From positions 97,728 to 161,727 of the forward strand of contig JAVBYO010000036.1 in NCBI GenBank assembly GCA_030823955.1: 64,000 nucleotides of DNA. The letters are read 5' to 3'. The first letter of the stretch is position 1. Each line of letters starts with the position of its first letter. The translations under genes and the position numbers were made by a program. The notes under the pieces are model-generated. The model was not told the DNA's origin and searched no databases. It worked only from the letters and a program-made list of their open reading frames with translations. Source of the stretch: Gallionellaceae bacterium. GTDB lineage: Bacteria; Pseudomonadota; Gammaproteobacteria; Burkholderiales; Gallionellaceae. This document shows positions 1-9,838 of the stretch, piece by piece.

Positions 1-291
1 GTGCGCCACCCCCATGTCGTAACCGGTGACTAACACCGCATCGCCCGCCTTGAAACGCGCATCCGCTGAACTCGCCACCACGCCGGACACGTCGATACCA
101 CCCACACAGGGGAAGCGGCGGATGACCTTACCCGCCCCTGTCGCGGCGAGCGCATCCTTGTAGTTCACACTGGAATAATGTGCTTGGATGACCACTTCGC
201 CAGGAGCGAGGTCGTCCAGTGACAGTTCAACGAAACGGCCTTGCGATTTGCCGTTCTCTTCAAAGATGCGGTAGGCGCGAAAGGCCGTCAT
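1..291 (-). CDS. AcuI/YhdH-type quinone oxidoreductase (acrylyl-CoA reductase family), 5' part only
   Basis: The first 97 codons of a minus-strand gene run off the left edge of the window. The visible protein begins [15 protein letters not shown], continues with VNYKDALAATGAGKV and then the VGGIDVSG stretch, which is the N-terminal GroES-like fold of medium-chain dehydrogenases of the YhdH/AcuI type. These proteins reduce enoyl-type substrates such as acryloyl-CoA or quinones with NADPH. The ATG overlaps the TAA stop of the sucB gene by one base (TAATG), so translation is probably coupled to the 2-oxoglutarate dehydrogenase genes. The cofactor-binding half is outside the window, so the exact subfamily is inferred. 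Confidence 0.8.
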   Translation of the reverse strand, partial: MTAFRAYRIFEENGKSQGRFVELSLDDLAPGEVVIQAHYSSVNYKDALAATGAGKVIRRFPCVGGIDVSGVVASSADARFKAGDAVLVTGYDMGVAH

Positions 292-1448
292 TACAGATCG
301 AGCAGAACGAGTCCCGGCATCTCAAGGAACTCCTTGATCGCGACGAGGAACTGCACTGCCTCGCGCCCGTCGATGATGCGGTGGTCGTAGGAAAGCGCAA
401 GATAGTTGATCGGACGGATGACCACTTGGCCGTTCTCGGCCACAGGACGATCCTTGGTGGCGTGGATGCCGAGGATGGCACTCTGCGGGGGATTGATGAT
501 GGGTGTGGACAACATGGAGCCGAACACGCCGCCGTTGGTGATAGAGAAGGTACCGCCACTCAGCTCTTCCATCGTCAGCTTGCCATCCTTGGCACGTGCC
601 GCAAAAGCGGCGATCTGCTTCTCGATCTCCGCAAACGACAGCTTGTCCGCATCGCGGATGATGGGAACCACCAGACCGCGCTCACTGCCGATGGCGACGC
701 CGATATCGAAGTAGCCGTGGTAGATGACATCGGTGCCATCCACCGACGCGTTGACCACGGGGAATTTGCGCAAGGCATGGATGACCGCTTTGACAAAGAA
801 CGAGGAGAAGCCCAGCTTCACGCCGTGCTTCTTCTCGAACGCATCCTTGTAGCGGGCGCGCAGCTCCATCACCGGCTGCATGTTCACTTCGTTGAAGGTG
901 GTCAGGATGGCGGCGTTGGCTTGTGATTGCAGCAGGCGCTCGGCGATACGCTGGCGAATACGGGTCATCGGCACACGTTGTTCGGCACGATTGCCGGAGG
1001 GGGCTATCGCTGGCGCACTCTGCGATTGAACAATAGCGGCTGGCTGTTGCACCGCACTCAGCACGTCTTCCTTGGTCACTAGACCGTGTTTGCCACTGCC
1101 TTGCAGGCTGGCCGCATCCACATCATGCGCATGCGCCAGTTTGCGTGCGGATGGGGTCGCTGTCGCAGCAAGCGCTTCGGTCTTGGCTTTGGGCGCTGCC
1201 GCCGCCGCGTCAGTGTCGATCTGCGCGATCACTTCCTCGCTACCCACCTTGGCACCGTCGGCCTTGATGATCTTGCTCAGTACGCCGCTCTTGATCGCGG
1301 GCAGTTCCAGCACCACCTTGTCGGTCTCGATGTCGATCAGGTTCTCGCCTTCCTGCACCGCCTCGCCGACTTTCTTGTGCCAGGTGAGCAGTGTCGCTTC
1401 GGAGACGGACTCGGAAAGTTGCGGGACTTTGACTTCAATGATGCTCAT
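291..1448 (-). CDS. sucB: 2-oxoglutarate dehydrogenase E2, dihydrolipoyllysine succinyltransferase
   Basis: This 385-residue protein is the E2 core of the 2-oxoglutarate dehydrogenase complex and transfers the succinyl group from lipoate to CoA. An N-terminal lipoyl domain carries the DIETDKV motif with the lipoylated lysine at about residue 44. An alanine-rich linker follows, then a peripheral-subunit-binding segment around residues 100-130 ([12 protein letters not shown]), then the catalytic acyltransferase domain ending with [13 protein letters not shown], which holds the active-site His and Asp. I chose the ATG at 1448, before [10 protein letters not shown], because AGGAG lies just upstream; a longer reading frame would add an unlikely leader. 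The gene overlaps the sucA 3' end by 14 bases. Confidence 0.96.
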   Translation of the reverse strand: MSIIEVKVPQLSESVSEATLLTWHKKVGEAVQEGENLIDIETDKVVLELPAIKSGVLSKIIKADGAKVGSEEVIAQIDTDAAAAAPKAKTEALAATATPSARKLAHAHDVDAASLQGSGKHGLVTKEDVLSAVQQPAAIVQSQSAPAIAPSGNRAEQRVPMTRIRQRIAERLLQSQANAAILTTFNEVNMQPVMELRARYKDAFEKKHGVKLGFSSFFVKAVIHALRKFPVVNASVDGTDVIYHGYFDIGVAIGSERGLVVPIIRDADKLSFAEIEKQIAAFAARAKDGKLTMEELSGGTFSITNGGVFGSMLSTPIINPPQSAILGIHATKDRPVAENGQVVIRPINYLALSYDHRIIDGREAVQFLVAIKEFLEMPGLVLLDL

Positions 1449-4302
1449 GTTTGTTTGCTCCTGGTTTGTTCTTAACATCAAGATCGGGTCTGAACGCGGC
1501 GTCGATCACCGCCTTCTGCTGTTCGTTATGCACCGCAAGATAACCTGCCGCAGGGGAAGCGGAAGACGGACGCAGGGCGTAATCGAGGCGCATACCTTTG
1601 CGCATGTGGCGCAACAGATAATGCTGGATGCGGTGCCACGCGCCCTGGTTACCGGGCTCTTCCTGACACCACACCACTTCCGTCGCATTGGGATATGCAG
1701 CGACCTGCTCGGTGAAATCGTCATGCGGGAAGGGATAGAGTTGCTCGATACGAATGACGGCCATGTTATCGATGCCGCGCTCGCGCCGCGCCTTGAGCAG
1801 GTCGTAATACACCTTGCCGCTACAGGCGATGATACGGCGCACTTTGCCCGCCTCCAGTGTATCGACTTCGGGAATGACCGGATGGAAGCGGCCCACGCAG
1901 AAATCGTCCAGTGGCGAGGCGGCGTCCTTGCTGCGCAACAGGCTCTTGGGTGTGAACACGATGAGGGGCTTGCGCGACGGATGCAACATCTGGCGACGCA
2001 GCAGATGGAATATCTGTGCGGCATTGGAAGGGACACACACCTGGATGTTGTAATCGGCACATAGTTGCAGATAACGCTCGATGCGCCCGGAGGAGTGTTC
2101 CGGCCCCTGCCCTTCGTAACCATGCGGCAGCAGCATGGTGAGGCCGCACAACCTGCCCCACTTGGCTTCGCCGGAAGTGATGAACTGGTCGATGACCACC
2201 TGCGCACCGTTGGCAAAATCGCCGAACTGGCCTTCCCAGATGGTCAGCGTATCCGGCTCCGCCGTGGCGTAACCGTATTCGAACCCCAGCACCGCCTCTT
2301 CCGACAGGATGGAGTCGATGACGATGAAATCGGCCTGATCCGGCGCGATGTTCTGCAAGGGGATGTGGTAACCCTGATCGAACTGCACCCGGTTCTGGTC
2401 GTGCAGTACGGCATGGCGGTGGAAAAAGGTGCCGCGTCCGCAATCCTCGCCGGACAGACGGATCGGATAACCTTCTGTCACCAGCGAGGCATAAGCCAGA
2501 TTCTCGGCCATGCCCCAGTCCAGCGCCAGTTCGCCTTTGCCCATCGCGGTACGGTCGGCAATGATCTTCTCGACGCGCGAATGCAGTTTGAAATTCTCCG
2601 GTAGCGTCACCAGCCGCTCGGCCAGTTGCTGCAATCTGGCGCGCGGTACCGCACTCTCCACCGGAGCATACCAGGCAAGATCGTTCTTGTACTTGGCCCA
2701 ACTCACCCCGAAATCGTGTTTATGTCCGACCAGCGCGGCCTGTAGCGGATCGCGCCCTTCGTCCATCGCGCGGCGATAATCCGCGACCATCCGCTCCGGC
2801 TCATCCGCCGCCACTATGCCCTGCTCCACCAGACGTTGCGCATACCGGGCTCGTGTCCCCGGATGCTGGTTGATGTAGCGGTACATGAACGGCTGGGTGA
2901 CCAGCGGCTCATCCTGTTCGTTGTGTCCCAGTTTGCGGAAACACACCATATCGATGACCACGTCCTTGCCGAACTGCATACGGAAATCGAAAGCCAGTTC
3001 GGTGATGAACATCACCGCCTCCGGGTCGTCGGCATTGACGTGAAAGATGGGAGCATCGATCATCTTGGCGACATCGGTGCAATACAGCGAGGAGCGCGTA
3101 TCCCGCGCATCCGAGGTGGTGAACCCGATCTGGTTGTTGATGACGATGTGCACCGTACCGCCGGTACGGTAACCGCGCGTCTGCGACAGATTGAAGGTCT
3201 CCTGGTTCACGCCCTGTCCGGCGAAGGCGGCATCACCGTGCAGCAACACCGGCAACACCTGTTTACCCTGATAGTCTTTGCGCCGATGCTGGCGCGCACG
3301 CACCGATCCTTCGACCACCGGGTTGACGATCTCCAGATGCGAGGGATTGAAGGCCAGCGTCAGATGCATAGCCCCGCCCGGCGTACCGATATCGGACGAG
3401 AATCCCTGGTGATATTTCACGTCGCCGGAAGTAAGGTGTTCTAGATGCACACCCTCGAATTCGGCGAACAACACCTTGGGCAATTTGCCCAGTGTGTTGA
3501 TCAGCACATTCAGCCGCCCGCGATGCGCCATGCCGATGACGGTCTCTTTCACGCCCTGCTCGCCCGCGCGCTGCAACAGGTGGTGCAGCAACGGGATCAA
3601 TGTCTCGCCCCCCTCCAGCGAGAAACGTTTCTGTCCGACGTATTTGGTGTGCAGATAACGCTCCAGCCCTTCTGCGGCAGTCAGTCGTTCGAGGATGCGC
3701 TTCCGTGTCTCGGTCGCGTAATGCGGCTCGCCATTCGCCCCTTCCAGACGGCCCTGTATCCAGCGTTTCTGCGCGATATCGCTGATGTACATGTATTCGG
3801 CACCGACACTGCCACAATAGATGCGTTTGAGCCGCTGCAGTATCTCGCGCAAAGTCATGCGCGCACCCCCCACCAGTGAGCCGGTGTTGAACGTGGAATC
3901 GAGATCGGACTCGTCGAGGTTGTAATAGGCCGGATTCAGCTCGGCGATCTGCGGCTTGGCATGGCGCTTGAGCGGATCGAGATCGGCGACACGCACACCG
4001 AGGAAACGATGCGCATTTATGAGTTGCAATACCGAAGCCTGTTTGCGCGACTCGTCCGTCTGTAAAGCGGGAGCAAGACCGCTGGCCGGTAATGCCGCAA
4101 AACCGCGCTGTATCGGGCTATGCGCCACATCAGGGGTCTTGGCACTGGCGACCAGATTGTCAAAATAGGCGCGCCATTCGCCCGGCACACTGGCCGGATC
4201 ACGCAGGTAATCCTCGTACAAGCCCTCGATGAACACATTGTTGCCACCGAACAGCATGGAGCTGTCCTGCATCAGTTTCAGAAAATTCACCGGCTCGTTC
4301 AA
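1435..4302 (-). CDS. sucA: 2-oxoglutarate dehydrogenase E1 component
   Basis: This 955-residue protein is the thiamine-diphosphate-dependent E1 subunit that decarboxylates 2-oxoglutarate in the TCA cycle. It begins with the N-terminal helix typical of OGDH E1 ([20 protein letters not shown]), which binds E2. It then has the thiamine-diphosphate region ([46 protein letters not shown]) and the C-terminal transketolase-like half ([31 protein letters not shown]). The length is normal for the family. The gene sits between gltA and sucB, with ten bases separating it from gltA and a 14-base overlap with sucB. No lpd (E3) gene follows in this window. Confidence 0.97.
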   Translation of the reverse strand: MNEPVNFLKLMQDSSMLFGGNNVFIEGLYEDYLRDPASVPGEWRAYFDNLVASAKTPDVAHSPIQRGFAALPASGLAPALQTDESRKQASVLQLINAHRFLGVRVADLDPLKRHAKPQIAELNPAYYNLDESDLDSTFNTGSLVGGARMTLREILQRLKRIYCGSVGAEYMYISDIAQKRWIQGRLEGANGEPHYATETRKRILERLTAAEGLERYLHTKYVGQKRFSLEGGETLIPLLHHLLQRAGEQGVKETVIGMAHRGRLNVLINTLGKLPKVLFAEFEGVHLEHLTSGDVKYHQGFSSDIGTPGGAMHLTLAFNPSHLEIVNPVVEGSVRARQHRRKDYQGKQVLPVLLHGDAAFAGQGVNQETFNLSQTRGYRTGGTVHIVINNQIGFTTSDARDTRSSLYCTDVAKMIDAPIFHVNADDPEAVMFITELAFDFRMQFGKDVVIDMVCFRKLGHNEQDEPLVTQPFMYRYINQHPGTRARYAQRLVEQGIVAADEPERMVADYRRAMDEGRDPLQAALVGHKHDFGVSWAKYKNDLAWYAPVESAVPRARLQQLAERLVTLPENFKLHSRVEKIIADRTAMGKGELALDWGMAENLAYASLVTEGYPIRLSGEDCGRGTFFHRHAVLHDQNRVQFDQGYHIPLQNIAPDQADFIVIDSILSEEAVLGFEYGYATAEPDTLTIWEGQFGDFANGAQVVIDQFITSGEAKWGRLCGLTMLLPHGYEGQGPEHSSGRIERYLQLCADYNIQVCVPSNAAQIFHLLRRQMLHPSRKPLIVFTPKSLLRSKDAASPLDDFCVGRFHPVIPEVDTLEAGKVRRIIACSGKVYYDLLKARRERGIDNMAVIRIEQLYPFPHDDFTEQVAAYPNATEVVWCQEEPGNQGAWHRIQHYLLRHMRKGMRLDYALRPSSASPAAGYLAVHNEQQKAVIDAAFRPDLDVKNKPGANKHEHH

Positions 4303-4312
4303 GGCATCATCC

Positions 4313-5599
4313 TCAACGTTTCTTCAATGGCACAAAGTTGCGTTTGGTCTTGCCCATATACAACTGGCGCGGGCGTCCGATCTTGTGGTCGGCATCGGCG
4401 ATCATCTCGTTCCATTGCGACACCCAGCCTATGGTGCGCGCCAAGGCGAAGATCACCGTGAACATATTGGTCGGGATGCCGATGGCGCGCAGCACGATAC
4501 CGGAATAGAAATCCACGTTCGGGTACAGTTTGCGCTCAATGAAGTACGGGTCACTCAGCGCAGTCTTCTCCAGCTCCATCGCCAACTCGAACAGCTTGTT
4601 GTTCTCCAGCTTGAGTTCTTTCAGCACTTCGTAACAGGTCTGGCGCATCACCGACGCGCGCGGGTCCATGTTCTTGTACACGCGGTGGCCGAAACCCATC
4701 AGTTTGTACTTCTTGTCCTTCACACCCTGCACGTATTCCTTCACGCGCGACACGTCACCGATCTCCTCCAGCATCTTGAGCGCGGCCTCGTTCGCCCCGC
4801 CGTGTGCCGGCCCCCATAATGCCGCGATACCGGATGCCACGCAGGCGAACGGATTCGCACCGCTGGAACCGGCCAGACGCACGGTAGAGGTCGAGGCGTT
4901 CTGCTCGTGGTCGGCATGCAGGATGAAGATACGCTCCAGCGCGCGCACCAGTATCGGGTTCGGCACGTAGTCCTCGGCGGGAGTGCCGAACATCATGTAC
5001 ATGAAGTTCTCGACATAACTGAACTTGTTCTTGGGATAGATGAACGGTTCACCTACGTTGTATTTGTATGCCATCGCCGCGAGCGTCGGCACCTTGGCCA
5101 GCAGCCGGTGCGCGGATATCTCGCGGTGCTGCGGGTTATTGATGTCGAGCGAGTCGTGATAGAACGCCGATAAGGCGCCGACCACACCGACCATCACCGC
5201 CATCGGATGCGCGTCGCGGCGGAAGCCGTTGAAGAAGCGCGCCAGCTGGTCATGCACCATGGTGTGATGGGTGATGATGTCCCTGAATTCTTCCTTTTGC
5301 GAGGCCGAGGGCAACTCACCGTTCAGCAACAGATAACACACCTCCAGAAAGTCCGACTGTTCCGCCAGTTGTTCTATGGGGTAACCGCGATAATAGAGCA
5401 GACCCGCATCACCATCGATGAAGGTGATCTCCGAGGTGCAACTGGCCGTGGCGAAGAAGGCGGGATCATAGGTGAATACACCGAGTTTGCTGAGCATGCG
5501 CATATCCACCACATCCGGCCCGAGTGTGCCCGACAGGATAGGTAATTCGATGCTGCGTCCGTCATCCAAAGTCAGTGTTGCGATACGTTTTTGTTCCAT
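4313..5599 (-). CDS. gltA: Citrate synthase (type II)
   Basis: The protein of 428 residues condenses acetyl-CoA and oxaloacetate to citrate. Recognisable blocks are [23 protein letters not shown] near the N-terminus, the [14 protein letters not shown] catalytic segment and [14 protein letters not shown], which carries substrate-binding His and Arg residues. The length fits the hexameric type II enzymes of proteobacteria. The start is placed at the ATG at 5599 ([13 protein letters not shown]), preceded by GGGAGAG; the frame stays open further upstream but that part is not citrate-synthase-like. It lies downstream of sdhE and immediately upstream of sucA, so it is part of one TCA-cycle transcription unit. 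Confidence 0.97.
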   Translation of the reverse strand: MEQKRIATLTLDDGRSIELPILSGTLGPDVVDMRMLSKLGVFTYDPAFFATASCTSEITFIDGDAGLLYYRGYPIEQLAEQSDFLEVCYLLLNGELPSASQKEEFRDIITHHTMVHDQLARFFNGFRRDAHPMAVMVGVVGALSAFYHDSLDINNPQHREISAHRLLAKVPTLAAMAYKYNVGEPFIYPKNKFSYVENFMYMMFGTPAEDYVPNPILVRALERIFILHADHEQNASTSTVRLAGSSGANPFACVASGIAALWGPAHGGANEAALKMLEEIGDVSRVKEYVQGVKDKKYKLMGFGHRVYKNMDPRASVMRQTCYEVLKELKLENNKLFELAMELEKTALSDPYFIERKLYPNVDFYSGIVLRAIGIPTNMFTVIFALARTIGWVSQWNEMIADADHKIGRPRQLYMGKTKRNFVPLKKR

Positions 5600-5617
5600 G
5601 TTCTTCTCTCCCTCAGC

Positions 5618-5642
5618 AAGAGCGGGCCATGACCCGCCCCTA
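5618..5642. repeat. Short GC-rich hairpin related to the GTAGGAGCG repeat family
   Basis: The sequence AGAGCGGGCCATGACCCGCC forms a hairpin and resembles the left part of the element at 8836-8891 (GGAGCGGGCCGTGCCCGC). It directly abuts the sdhE stop codon in the sdhE-gltA gap. It looks like a truncated copy and may act as an intercistronic stem-loop. Confidence 0.5.
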
Positions 5643-5894
5643 TACTGCATTGATCGACTCCAGCATCTTCTTCTGAGCCTCATGTTCGGCAGGCTCCTTG
5701 CCGGTGATTCTATCCCACAGCGAGGTATCCGGCAGGTCCAACAAGACATCGAACTCGACTTTTTGTGCCTCATTCAGGCCGGCATATTGCCGTTCCACGA
5801 AACGCCCCAGCACGATATCCAGTTCCAGCAGCCCACGACGGCAACGCCAGCGCAGGCGTGCCATCTCGGCAGAGTCCGGCGGCGCAACCGTCAT
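5640..5894 (-). CDS. sdhE: FAD assembly factor SdhE (succinate dehydrogenase assembly factor 2 family)
   Basis: This 84-residue protein belongs to the SdhE/YgfY/Sdh5 family, which promotes covalent attachment of FAD to the SdhA flavoprotein. The family signature is clear: [21 protein letters not shown] holds the conserved RRG motif, and [15 protein letters not shown] follows near the C-terminus. The ATG overlaps the sdhB TGA as ATGA, which supports this start and translational coupling. The position inside the sdh operon agrees with the role. Confidence 0.95.
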   Translation of the reverse strand: MTVAPPDSAEMARLRWRCRRGLLELDIVLGRFVERQYAGLNEAQKVEFDVLLDLPDTSLWDRITGKEPAEHEAQKKMLESINAV

Positions 5895-6586
5895 ACGATT
5901 CTTTTCACCATCATGTCCTTGATCTTGCCGATAGCCTCGGTCGGATTCAGCTCTTTGGGACATACGTCCACACAGTTCATGATGGTATGGCAACGGAACA
6001 GTCGATACGGATCTTCCAGATTATCCAGACGCTCCGCCGTGGCCTGGTCGCGCGTATCGGCGATAAAGCGGTAGGCTTGCAACAAACCGGCAGGACCGAC
6101 GAACTTGTCCGGATTCCACCAGAACGACGGGCACGAAGTCGTGCAGCAACCACACAGGATGCACTCGTACAGACCATCCAGCTCGGCGCGGTCTTTGGGA
6201 GATTGCAGACGTTCGGTCTCCGGCGGAGGATCGTTGTTGACCAGATACGGCTTGATCGAGTGGTATTGTTTGAAGAACTGCGACATGTCCACGATCAGAT
6301 CGCGGATGACGGGCAATCCCGGCAAGGGGCGGATCTCGATGGGTTGCTTGAGAGTAGACAGCGGCGTAACACAAGCCAGACCGTTGCGTCCATTGATGTT
6401 CATCGCATCCGAACCACACACACCTTCGCGGCAGGATTTGCGGAAGCCGATACTGTCGTCCTGCTCGCGCAACATCATCAGTGCATCCAGCAACATCGCA
6501 TCACCCGCCTCAAACTTGAGGTCGTAGTCCTGCATGTAGGGCGACACATCGGTGTCGGGGTTATAGCGGTATATCTTGAATTTCAT
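5891..6586 (-). CDS. sdhB: Succinate dehydrogenase iron-sulfur subunit
   Basis: The 231-residue iron-sulfur subunit carries electrons from the SdhA flavin to quinone. The N-terminal plant-type ferredoxin domain has the CREGVCGSDAMNINGRNGLAC cluster ligands for the [2Fe-2S] centre. The C-terminal domain has CILCGCCTTSCPSFWW and later CHTIMNCVDVCPKELNP for the [4Fe-4S] and [3Fe-4S] centres. The length is typical. It is separated from sdhA by a repeat-bounded GxxExxY gene, which is unusual because sdhA and sdhB normally abut. Confidence 0.97.
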   Translation of the reverse strand: MKFKIYRYNPDTDVSPYMQDYDLKFEAGDAMLLDALMMLREQDDSIGFRKSCREGVCGSDAMNINGRNGLACVTPLSTLKQPIEIRPLPGLPVIRDLIVDMSQFFKQYHSIKPYLVNNDPPPETERLQSPKDRAELDGLYECILCGCCTTSCPSFWWNPDKFVGPAGLLQAYRFIADTRDQATAERLDNLEDPYRLFRCHTIMNCVDVCPKELNPTEAIGKIKDMMVKRIV

Positions 6587-6610
6587 CTAATTCCACCCCA
6601 AAAACATTTC

Positions 6611-7048
6611 CCCGCAGATTACACAGATTCACGCAGATTACATGCTTGAACCATTCGTTTAAACTCGAGACTGCGACTCCCGAAGTTCAGCAACAAACCC
6701 TTTTCTTTTCCACTGGCATTCAAGTAATTAAGCAACTGAGATTCTTCTCTGACCGTCGTGCGCTCAATCGCTTTCAACTCGACAATAACTGCTTCGTAAC
6801 ACAAAAAGTCTGCTCGATAACAGGTCGCTAACAGCGTTCCCCGATAACGGATCGGCAACTCAACTTCTCTCACAAATGGAATTCCAATATGTCTGAATTC
6901 CACTTCCAGCGCTTCCTGATACACCGCTTCCAAGAAACCACAGCCAAGCTCACGATGCACAGACATCGCCGCTCCGATGATCGCAAATGTCTGCTCATCC
7001 CTCTCCATGTCTTGTTTTTAATCTGCGCCAATCTGCGTAATCTGCGGG
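6611..7048. mobile_element. Inverted-repeat-bounded cassette carrying a GxxExxY gene
   Basis: A 438-bp unit is bounded by 30-bp imperfect inverted repeats at 6611-6640 and 7019-7048. The left arm begins CCCGCAGATTACACAGATT; the right arm reads, on the opposite strand, CCCGCAGATTACGCAGATT. The arms agree at 26 of 30 positions. The only gene inside is the GxxExxY protein, whose stop codon lies within the left arm, so nearly the whole unit is gene plus ends. No transposase is present and I did not identify a target-site duplication. It splits sdhA from sdhB without breaking either. Mobility is an inference from the structure. Confidence 0.6.
6619..7008 (-). CDS. GxxExxY protein (PD-(D/E)XK nuclease superfamily)
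   Basis: The 129-residue protein carries the name-giving motif G24-F-L-E27-A-V-Y30 and a downstream RADFLCYEAVIVELKA segment, which matches the D...ExK core of the PDDEXK_3 family. The biological role of this family is not established; a nuclease-like fold is inferred from the motif. It sits in the same direction as the sdh genes but inside an inverted-repeat cassette, and its C-terminal codons (NLRESV) are encoded by the repeat arm. It is foreign to the operon in function. Confidence 0.85.
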   Translation of the reverse strand: MERDEQTFAIIGAAMSVHRELGCGFLEAVYQEALEVEFRHIGIPFVREVELPIRYRGTLLATCYRADFLCYEAVIVELKAIERTTVREESQLLNYLNASGKEKGLLLNFGSRSLEFKRMVQACNLRESV

Positions 7049-7058
7049 AAAAGGTTTT

Positions 7059-8822
7059 TTAATAAACACGTGCTTTGAGCGGGAATGATTCCACCGTGAG
7101 CGGTTTCAGGCGCACGGGTTTGTAATCCAGACGCTGTCCCTCGCTATAGAACAGCGAGTGTTTCAACCATTTCTTGTCATCGCGTTCGGGGAAGTCGTCG
7201 CGGGCATGGGCGCCACGGCTCTCTTCGCGTGCGGCAGCGGCGATCATGGTGGCCTGGGCGACCTCGATGAGATTGTCCAGTTCCAGTGCTTCGACACGCG
7301 CGGTGTTGAACACCTTGCTTTGGTCATTGATGACGGTGTTCTTGGCGCGCTCGGCGACTTCGCGGATCTTGTCCACCCCGGCAGACAGCAGATCGGGGAA
7401 ACGGAACACACCGCAATGGGTCTGCATCACATTGCGCATGTCCGCCCCCACCGCAGCCACCCGCTCCCCCTGTTTCTGGTTCTCCAGTCGCGCCAATCGC
7501 GCCAACGGCCTGTCTGTCGCATCGGCGGGCAAAGGCTTGTGATGCGGATTGAGCTTGAGGTCTTCGATGATCTGGCGTCCGGCGGCACGCCCAAACACGA
7601 TCAAATCAAGCAGCGAATTACAACCGAGGCGGTTCGCGCCGTGTACCGAGACACAGGCACATTCACCAACCGCATAGAAACCCTGCACCACATCTTCCGG
7701 CGCGGTACGGTGCGGCGCAACGACCTGTCCGTGATAATTGGTCGGGATACCGCCCATCATGTAGTGTGCGGTCGGCACCACGGGGATAGGTGCGTGGGCC
7801 GGATCGACATGGGCGAACTTGAGTGCGATATCGCGGATACCCGGCAAGCGGTGACGGATGACATCGTCGCCCAGATGATCCAGCTTGAGCAGCACATGGT
7901 CGCCTTTGGGGCCGCAACCGCGCCCTTCCTTGATTTCGGTCGCCATGGCGCGCGACACCACATCGCGGCTGGCCAAGTCTTTGGCGGTCGGCGCATAACG
8001 CGGCATAAAACGCTCGCCGTCTTTGTTCACCAGATAACCGCCCTCACCGCGCACACCTTCTGTGATGAGCACGCCCGCGCCATACACCCCGGTCGGGTGG
8101 AACTGGAAGAACTCCATGTCCTCCAGCGGGATGCCCGCGCGCGCCGCCATACCGAGGCCGTCGCCGGTGTTGATGTAGGCATTGGTGCTGGCGGCGAAGA
8201 TACGCCCCGCGCCGCCCGTGGCGAACAAAGTGGCTCGGGCATGCAGGATCATCACTTCGCTGGTCTCGATCTCCATCGCCACCACGCCCAGCACATCACC
8301 GTCTTCGTCACGGATCAGATCGAGCGCCATCCATTCCACGAAGAAGTTGGTATTGGCTTGTACGTTCTGCTGATACAGCGTGTGCAACAGTGCATGGCCG
8401 GTACGGTCGGCGGCGGCACAGGCTCTGTCCACCGGCGCTTTACCGTAATCCTGCATGTGCCCGCCGAACGGGCGCTGATAGATCTTGCCGTTGTCCAGAC
8501 GGTCGAACGGCATACCGAAATGCTCCAGCTCGTACACCACTTCCGGTGCCGCGCGGCACATATATTCGATGGCATCCTGATCGCCCAGATAATCCGAGCC
8601 TTTCACCGTGTCGTACATATGCCACAGCCAGTTGTCTTCCTTGACGTTACCCAGCGAAGCGGCGATACCGCCCTGCGCCGCAACCGTATGTGAGCGTGTC
8701 GGGAACACCTTGGACAAAACGGCCACTTTCAAACCCGCCTGGGAAAGCTGCAAAGCCGCGCGCATACCCGCTCCGCCCGCACCGACCACGACCACATCGA
8801 ATGTTCTTTTAGTTATTGCCAT
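7059..8822 (-). CDS. sdhA: Succinate dehydrogenase flavoprotein subunit
   Basis: The 587-residue catalytic subunit oxidises succinate to fumarate. It begins with the dinucleotide-binding motif [10 protein letters not shown] (residues 11-20). [10 protein letters not shown] follows and contains His45, the expected site of covalent FAD attachment. [23 protein letters not shown] and the [19 protein letters not shown] block are the conserved substrate and FAD contacts. The length is normal. It follows sdhD after a repeat hairpin. Confidence 0.98.
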   Translation of the reverse strand: MAITKRTFDVVVVGAGGAGMRAALQLSQAGLKVAVLSKVFPTRSHTVAAQGGIAASLGNVKEDNWLWHMYDTVKGSDYLGDQDAIEYMCRAAPEVVYELEHFGMPFDRLDNGKIYQRPFGGHMQDYGKAPVDRACAAADRTGHALLHTLYQQNVQANTNFFVEWMALDLIRDEDGDVLGVVAMEIETSEVMILHARATLFATGGAGRIFAASTNAYINTGDGLGMAARAGIPLEDMEFFQFHPTGVYGAGVLITEGVRGEGGYLVNKDGERFMPRYAPTAKDLASRDVVSRAMATEIKEGRGCGPKGDHVLLKLDHLGDDVIRHRLPGIRDIALKFAHVDPAHAPIPVVPTAHYMMGGIPTNYHGQVVAPHRTAPEDVVQGFYAVGECACVSVHGANRLGCNSLLDLIVFGRAAGRQIIEDLKLNPHHKPLPADATDRPLARLARLENQKQGERVAAVGADMRNVMQTHCGVFRFPDLLSAGVDKIREVAERAKNTVINDQSKVFNTARVEALELDNLIEVAQATMIAAAAREESRGAHARDDFPERDDKKWLKHSLFYSEGQRLDYKPVRLKPLTVESFPLKARVY

Positions 8823-8835
8823 TATTTATCTCCAT

Positions 8836-8891
8836 GTAGGAGCGGGCCGTGCCCGCGATCATTTTTCATTCGCGGACGCTTCCGCTCCTAC
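8836..8891. repeat. GTAGGAGCG-family palindromic repeat (REP-like)
   Basis: GTAGGAGCGG at the left end pairs with CCGCTCCTAC at the right end, and the inner GGGCCGTGCCCGCG also folds. The element lies in the sdhD-sdhA gap and would form a stem-loop in the operon mRNA. It shares its ends with the copies at 20604 and 46994. Confidence 0.75.
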
Positions 8892-8892
8892 A

Positions 8893-9240
8893 TCACACAC
8901 CCCAAAGTATTTGCACCGACCAGATCACATACAGCAACAAGGCCAGTATGACTGCCACATGGATGAGCAAGCGGACGCTGGCGGGTTTGACGTAATCCAT
9001 CACGATGTCGCGCACACCGATCCACGCGTGGTAGAACAGACTGAGCAGGAACAGCAATGCGAAAGAACGCACCACATCATCGGCGAATAGCCCGGTCCAT
9101 ACGTCGTAACCGACCGTCGGCTGCAACAACAGATAGACCGCGACAAAGACCGTGAACAGCACCATCACCACCGCAGTGATGCGTTGCGCCAGCCAATCGC
9201 GCAAACCGTAATGCGCCCCGGTCACCACTCGATTCAACAT
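8893..9240 (-). CDS. sdhD: Succinate dehydrogenase membrane anchor subunit
   Basis: This 115-residue protein has three hydrophobic helices (about residues 18-40, 52-74 and 85-110) and the family segment LFYHAWIGVRDIVMDYV. In SdhD proteins the His of this segment is near the haem and the Asp-Tyr region near the quinone site. With SdhC it anchors the dehydrogenase to the inner membrane. The chosen start (MLNRVVTGAHYGLRDWLAQR) overlaps the sdhC stop by seven bases; a longer frame exists but encodes no SdhD-like sequence. Confidence 0.93.
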   Translation of the reverse strand: MLNRVVTGAHYGLRDWLAQRITAVVMVLFTVFVAVYLLLQPTVGYDVWTGLFADDVVRSFALLFLLSLFYHAWIGVRDIVMDYVKPASVRLLIHVAVILALLLYVIWSVQILWGV

Positions 9241-9608
9241 AGCTTCACCCCGATCAGAACCGTGAGCACAAGACTGACGCCCAACACCCAGCGACTGCTG
9301 GAACGTGCCTTGGCCAGACTGGAGGCCAGATGCAGATCGATAGCCAGATAACGGATACCGGCACAGAAATGATGCAAGAACGCCCACAACAACCCCAACC
9401 AGACCAGCTTGCTCAGTGGATGCTGCAATACATCCACAAGCTGAGTATAGGTCTCGATCGAACGCAAACTGTACTGCAACGCCAACAGCAAGAGCGGCAA
9501 TGCCAGGAACAGCAACGCGCCGCTAACGCGATGCAGGATAGAGACGTAACCGGCCAGAGGAAGTTTGATGAGATGCAGGGCGAGATGCTTGGGGCGTTTT
9601 TTATTCAT
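9234..9608 (-). CDS. sdhC: Succinate dehydrogenase cytochrome b556 subunit
   Basis: The 124-residue first gene of the sdh operon encodes the cytochrome b subunit. It begins RPKHLALHLIKLPLAGYVSILHRVSG, the SdhC family signature in which the SILHRVSG part contributes to the quinone site. It has three predicted membrane helices, and HHFCAGIRYLAID carries the haem-ligand histidine region. Together with SdhD it binds haem b and reduces ubiquinone. Confidence 0.94.
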   Translation of the reverse strand: MNKKRPKHLALHLIKLPLAGYVSILHRVSGALLFLALPLLLLALQYSLRSIETYTQLVDVLQHPLSKLVWLGLLWAFLHHFCAGIRYLAIDLHLASSLAKARSSSRWVLGVSLVLTVLIGVKLC

Positions 9609-9635
9609 TGTGACCGACTCGCAAAACGATGTGCA

Positions 9636-9663
9636 ATCTTACACCCGGATATTTTTTGCGCAA
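9636..9663 (-). promoter_or_regulatory. Possible promoter of the sdh/TCA operon
   Basis: Reading the minus strand, TTGCGC and TAAGAT are separated by 16 bases, about 30 bases upstream of the sdhC start. The boxes match the sigma-70 consensus only partly. The rest of the 230-base gap between sdhC and the divergent DUF58 gene shows no other feature I can name. Confidence 0.3.
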
Positions 9664-9838
9664 CTCGGATTCCCGAAAATTAATAACCGTTTGTTGGAAA
9701 TTTAATAATGGACATGCTCCGCATTGACGAGCACTCCTCTCTTGCATCTGATTTCATGCCAGAATATCCGCCCGCGAACGACTCGACACCATTCGAGCAG
9801 ATCGTCAGGGAATGCCAACGATTACTTGAATCCAAGCC

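Noticed and set aside
219..926. Long open frames opposite sucB, sucA, sdhA, the PAS-GGDEF-EAL gene and thrC
   Set aside because: They run antisense to strongly recognised genes, have low-complexity His/Arg/Gln-rich translations typical of GC-rich shadows, and show no families.
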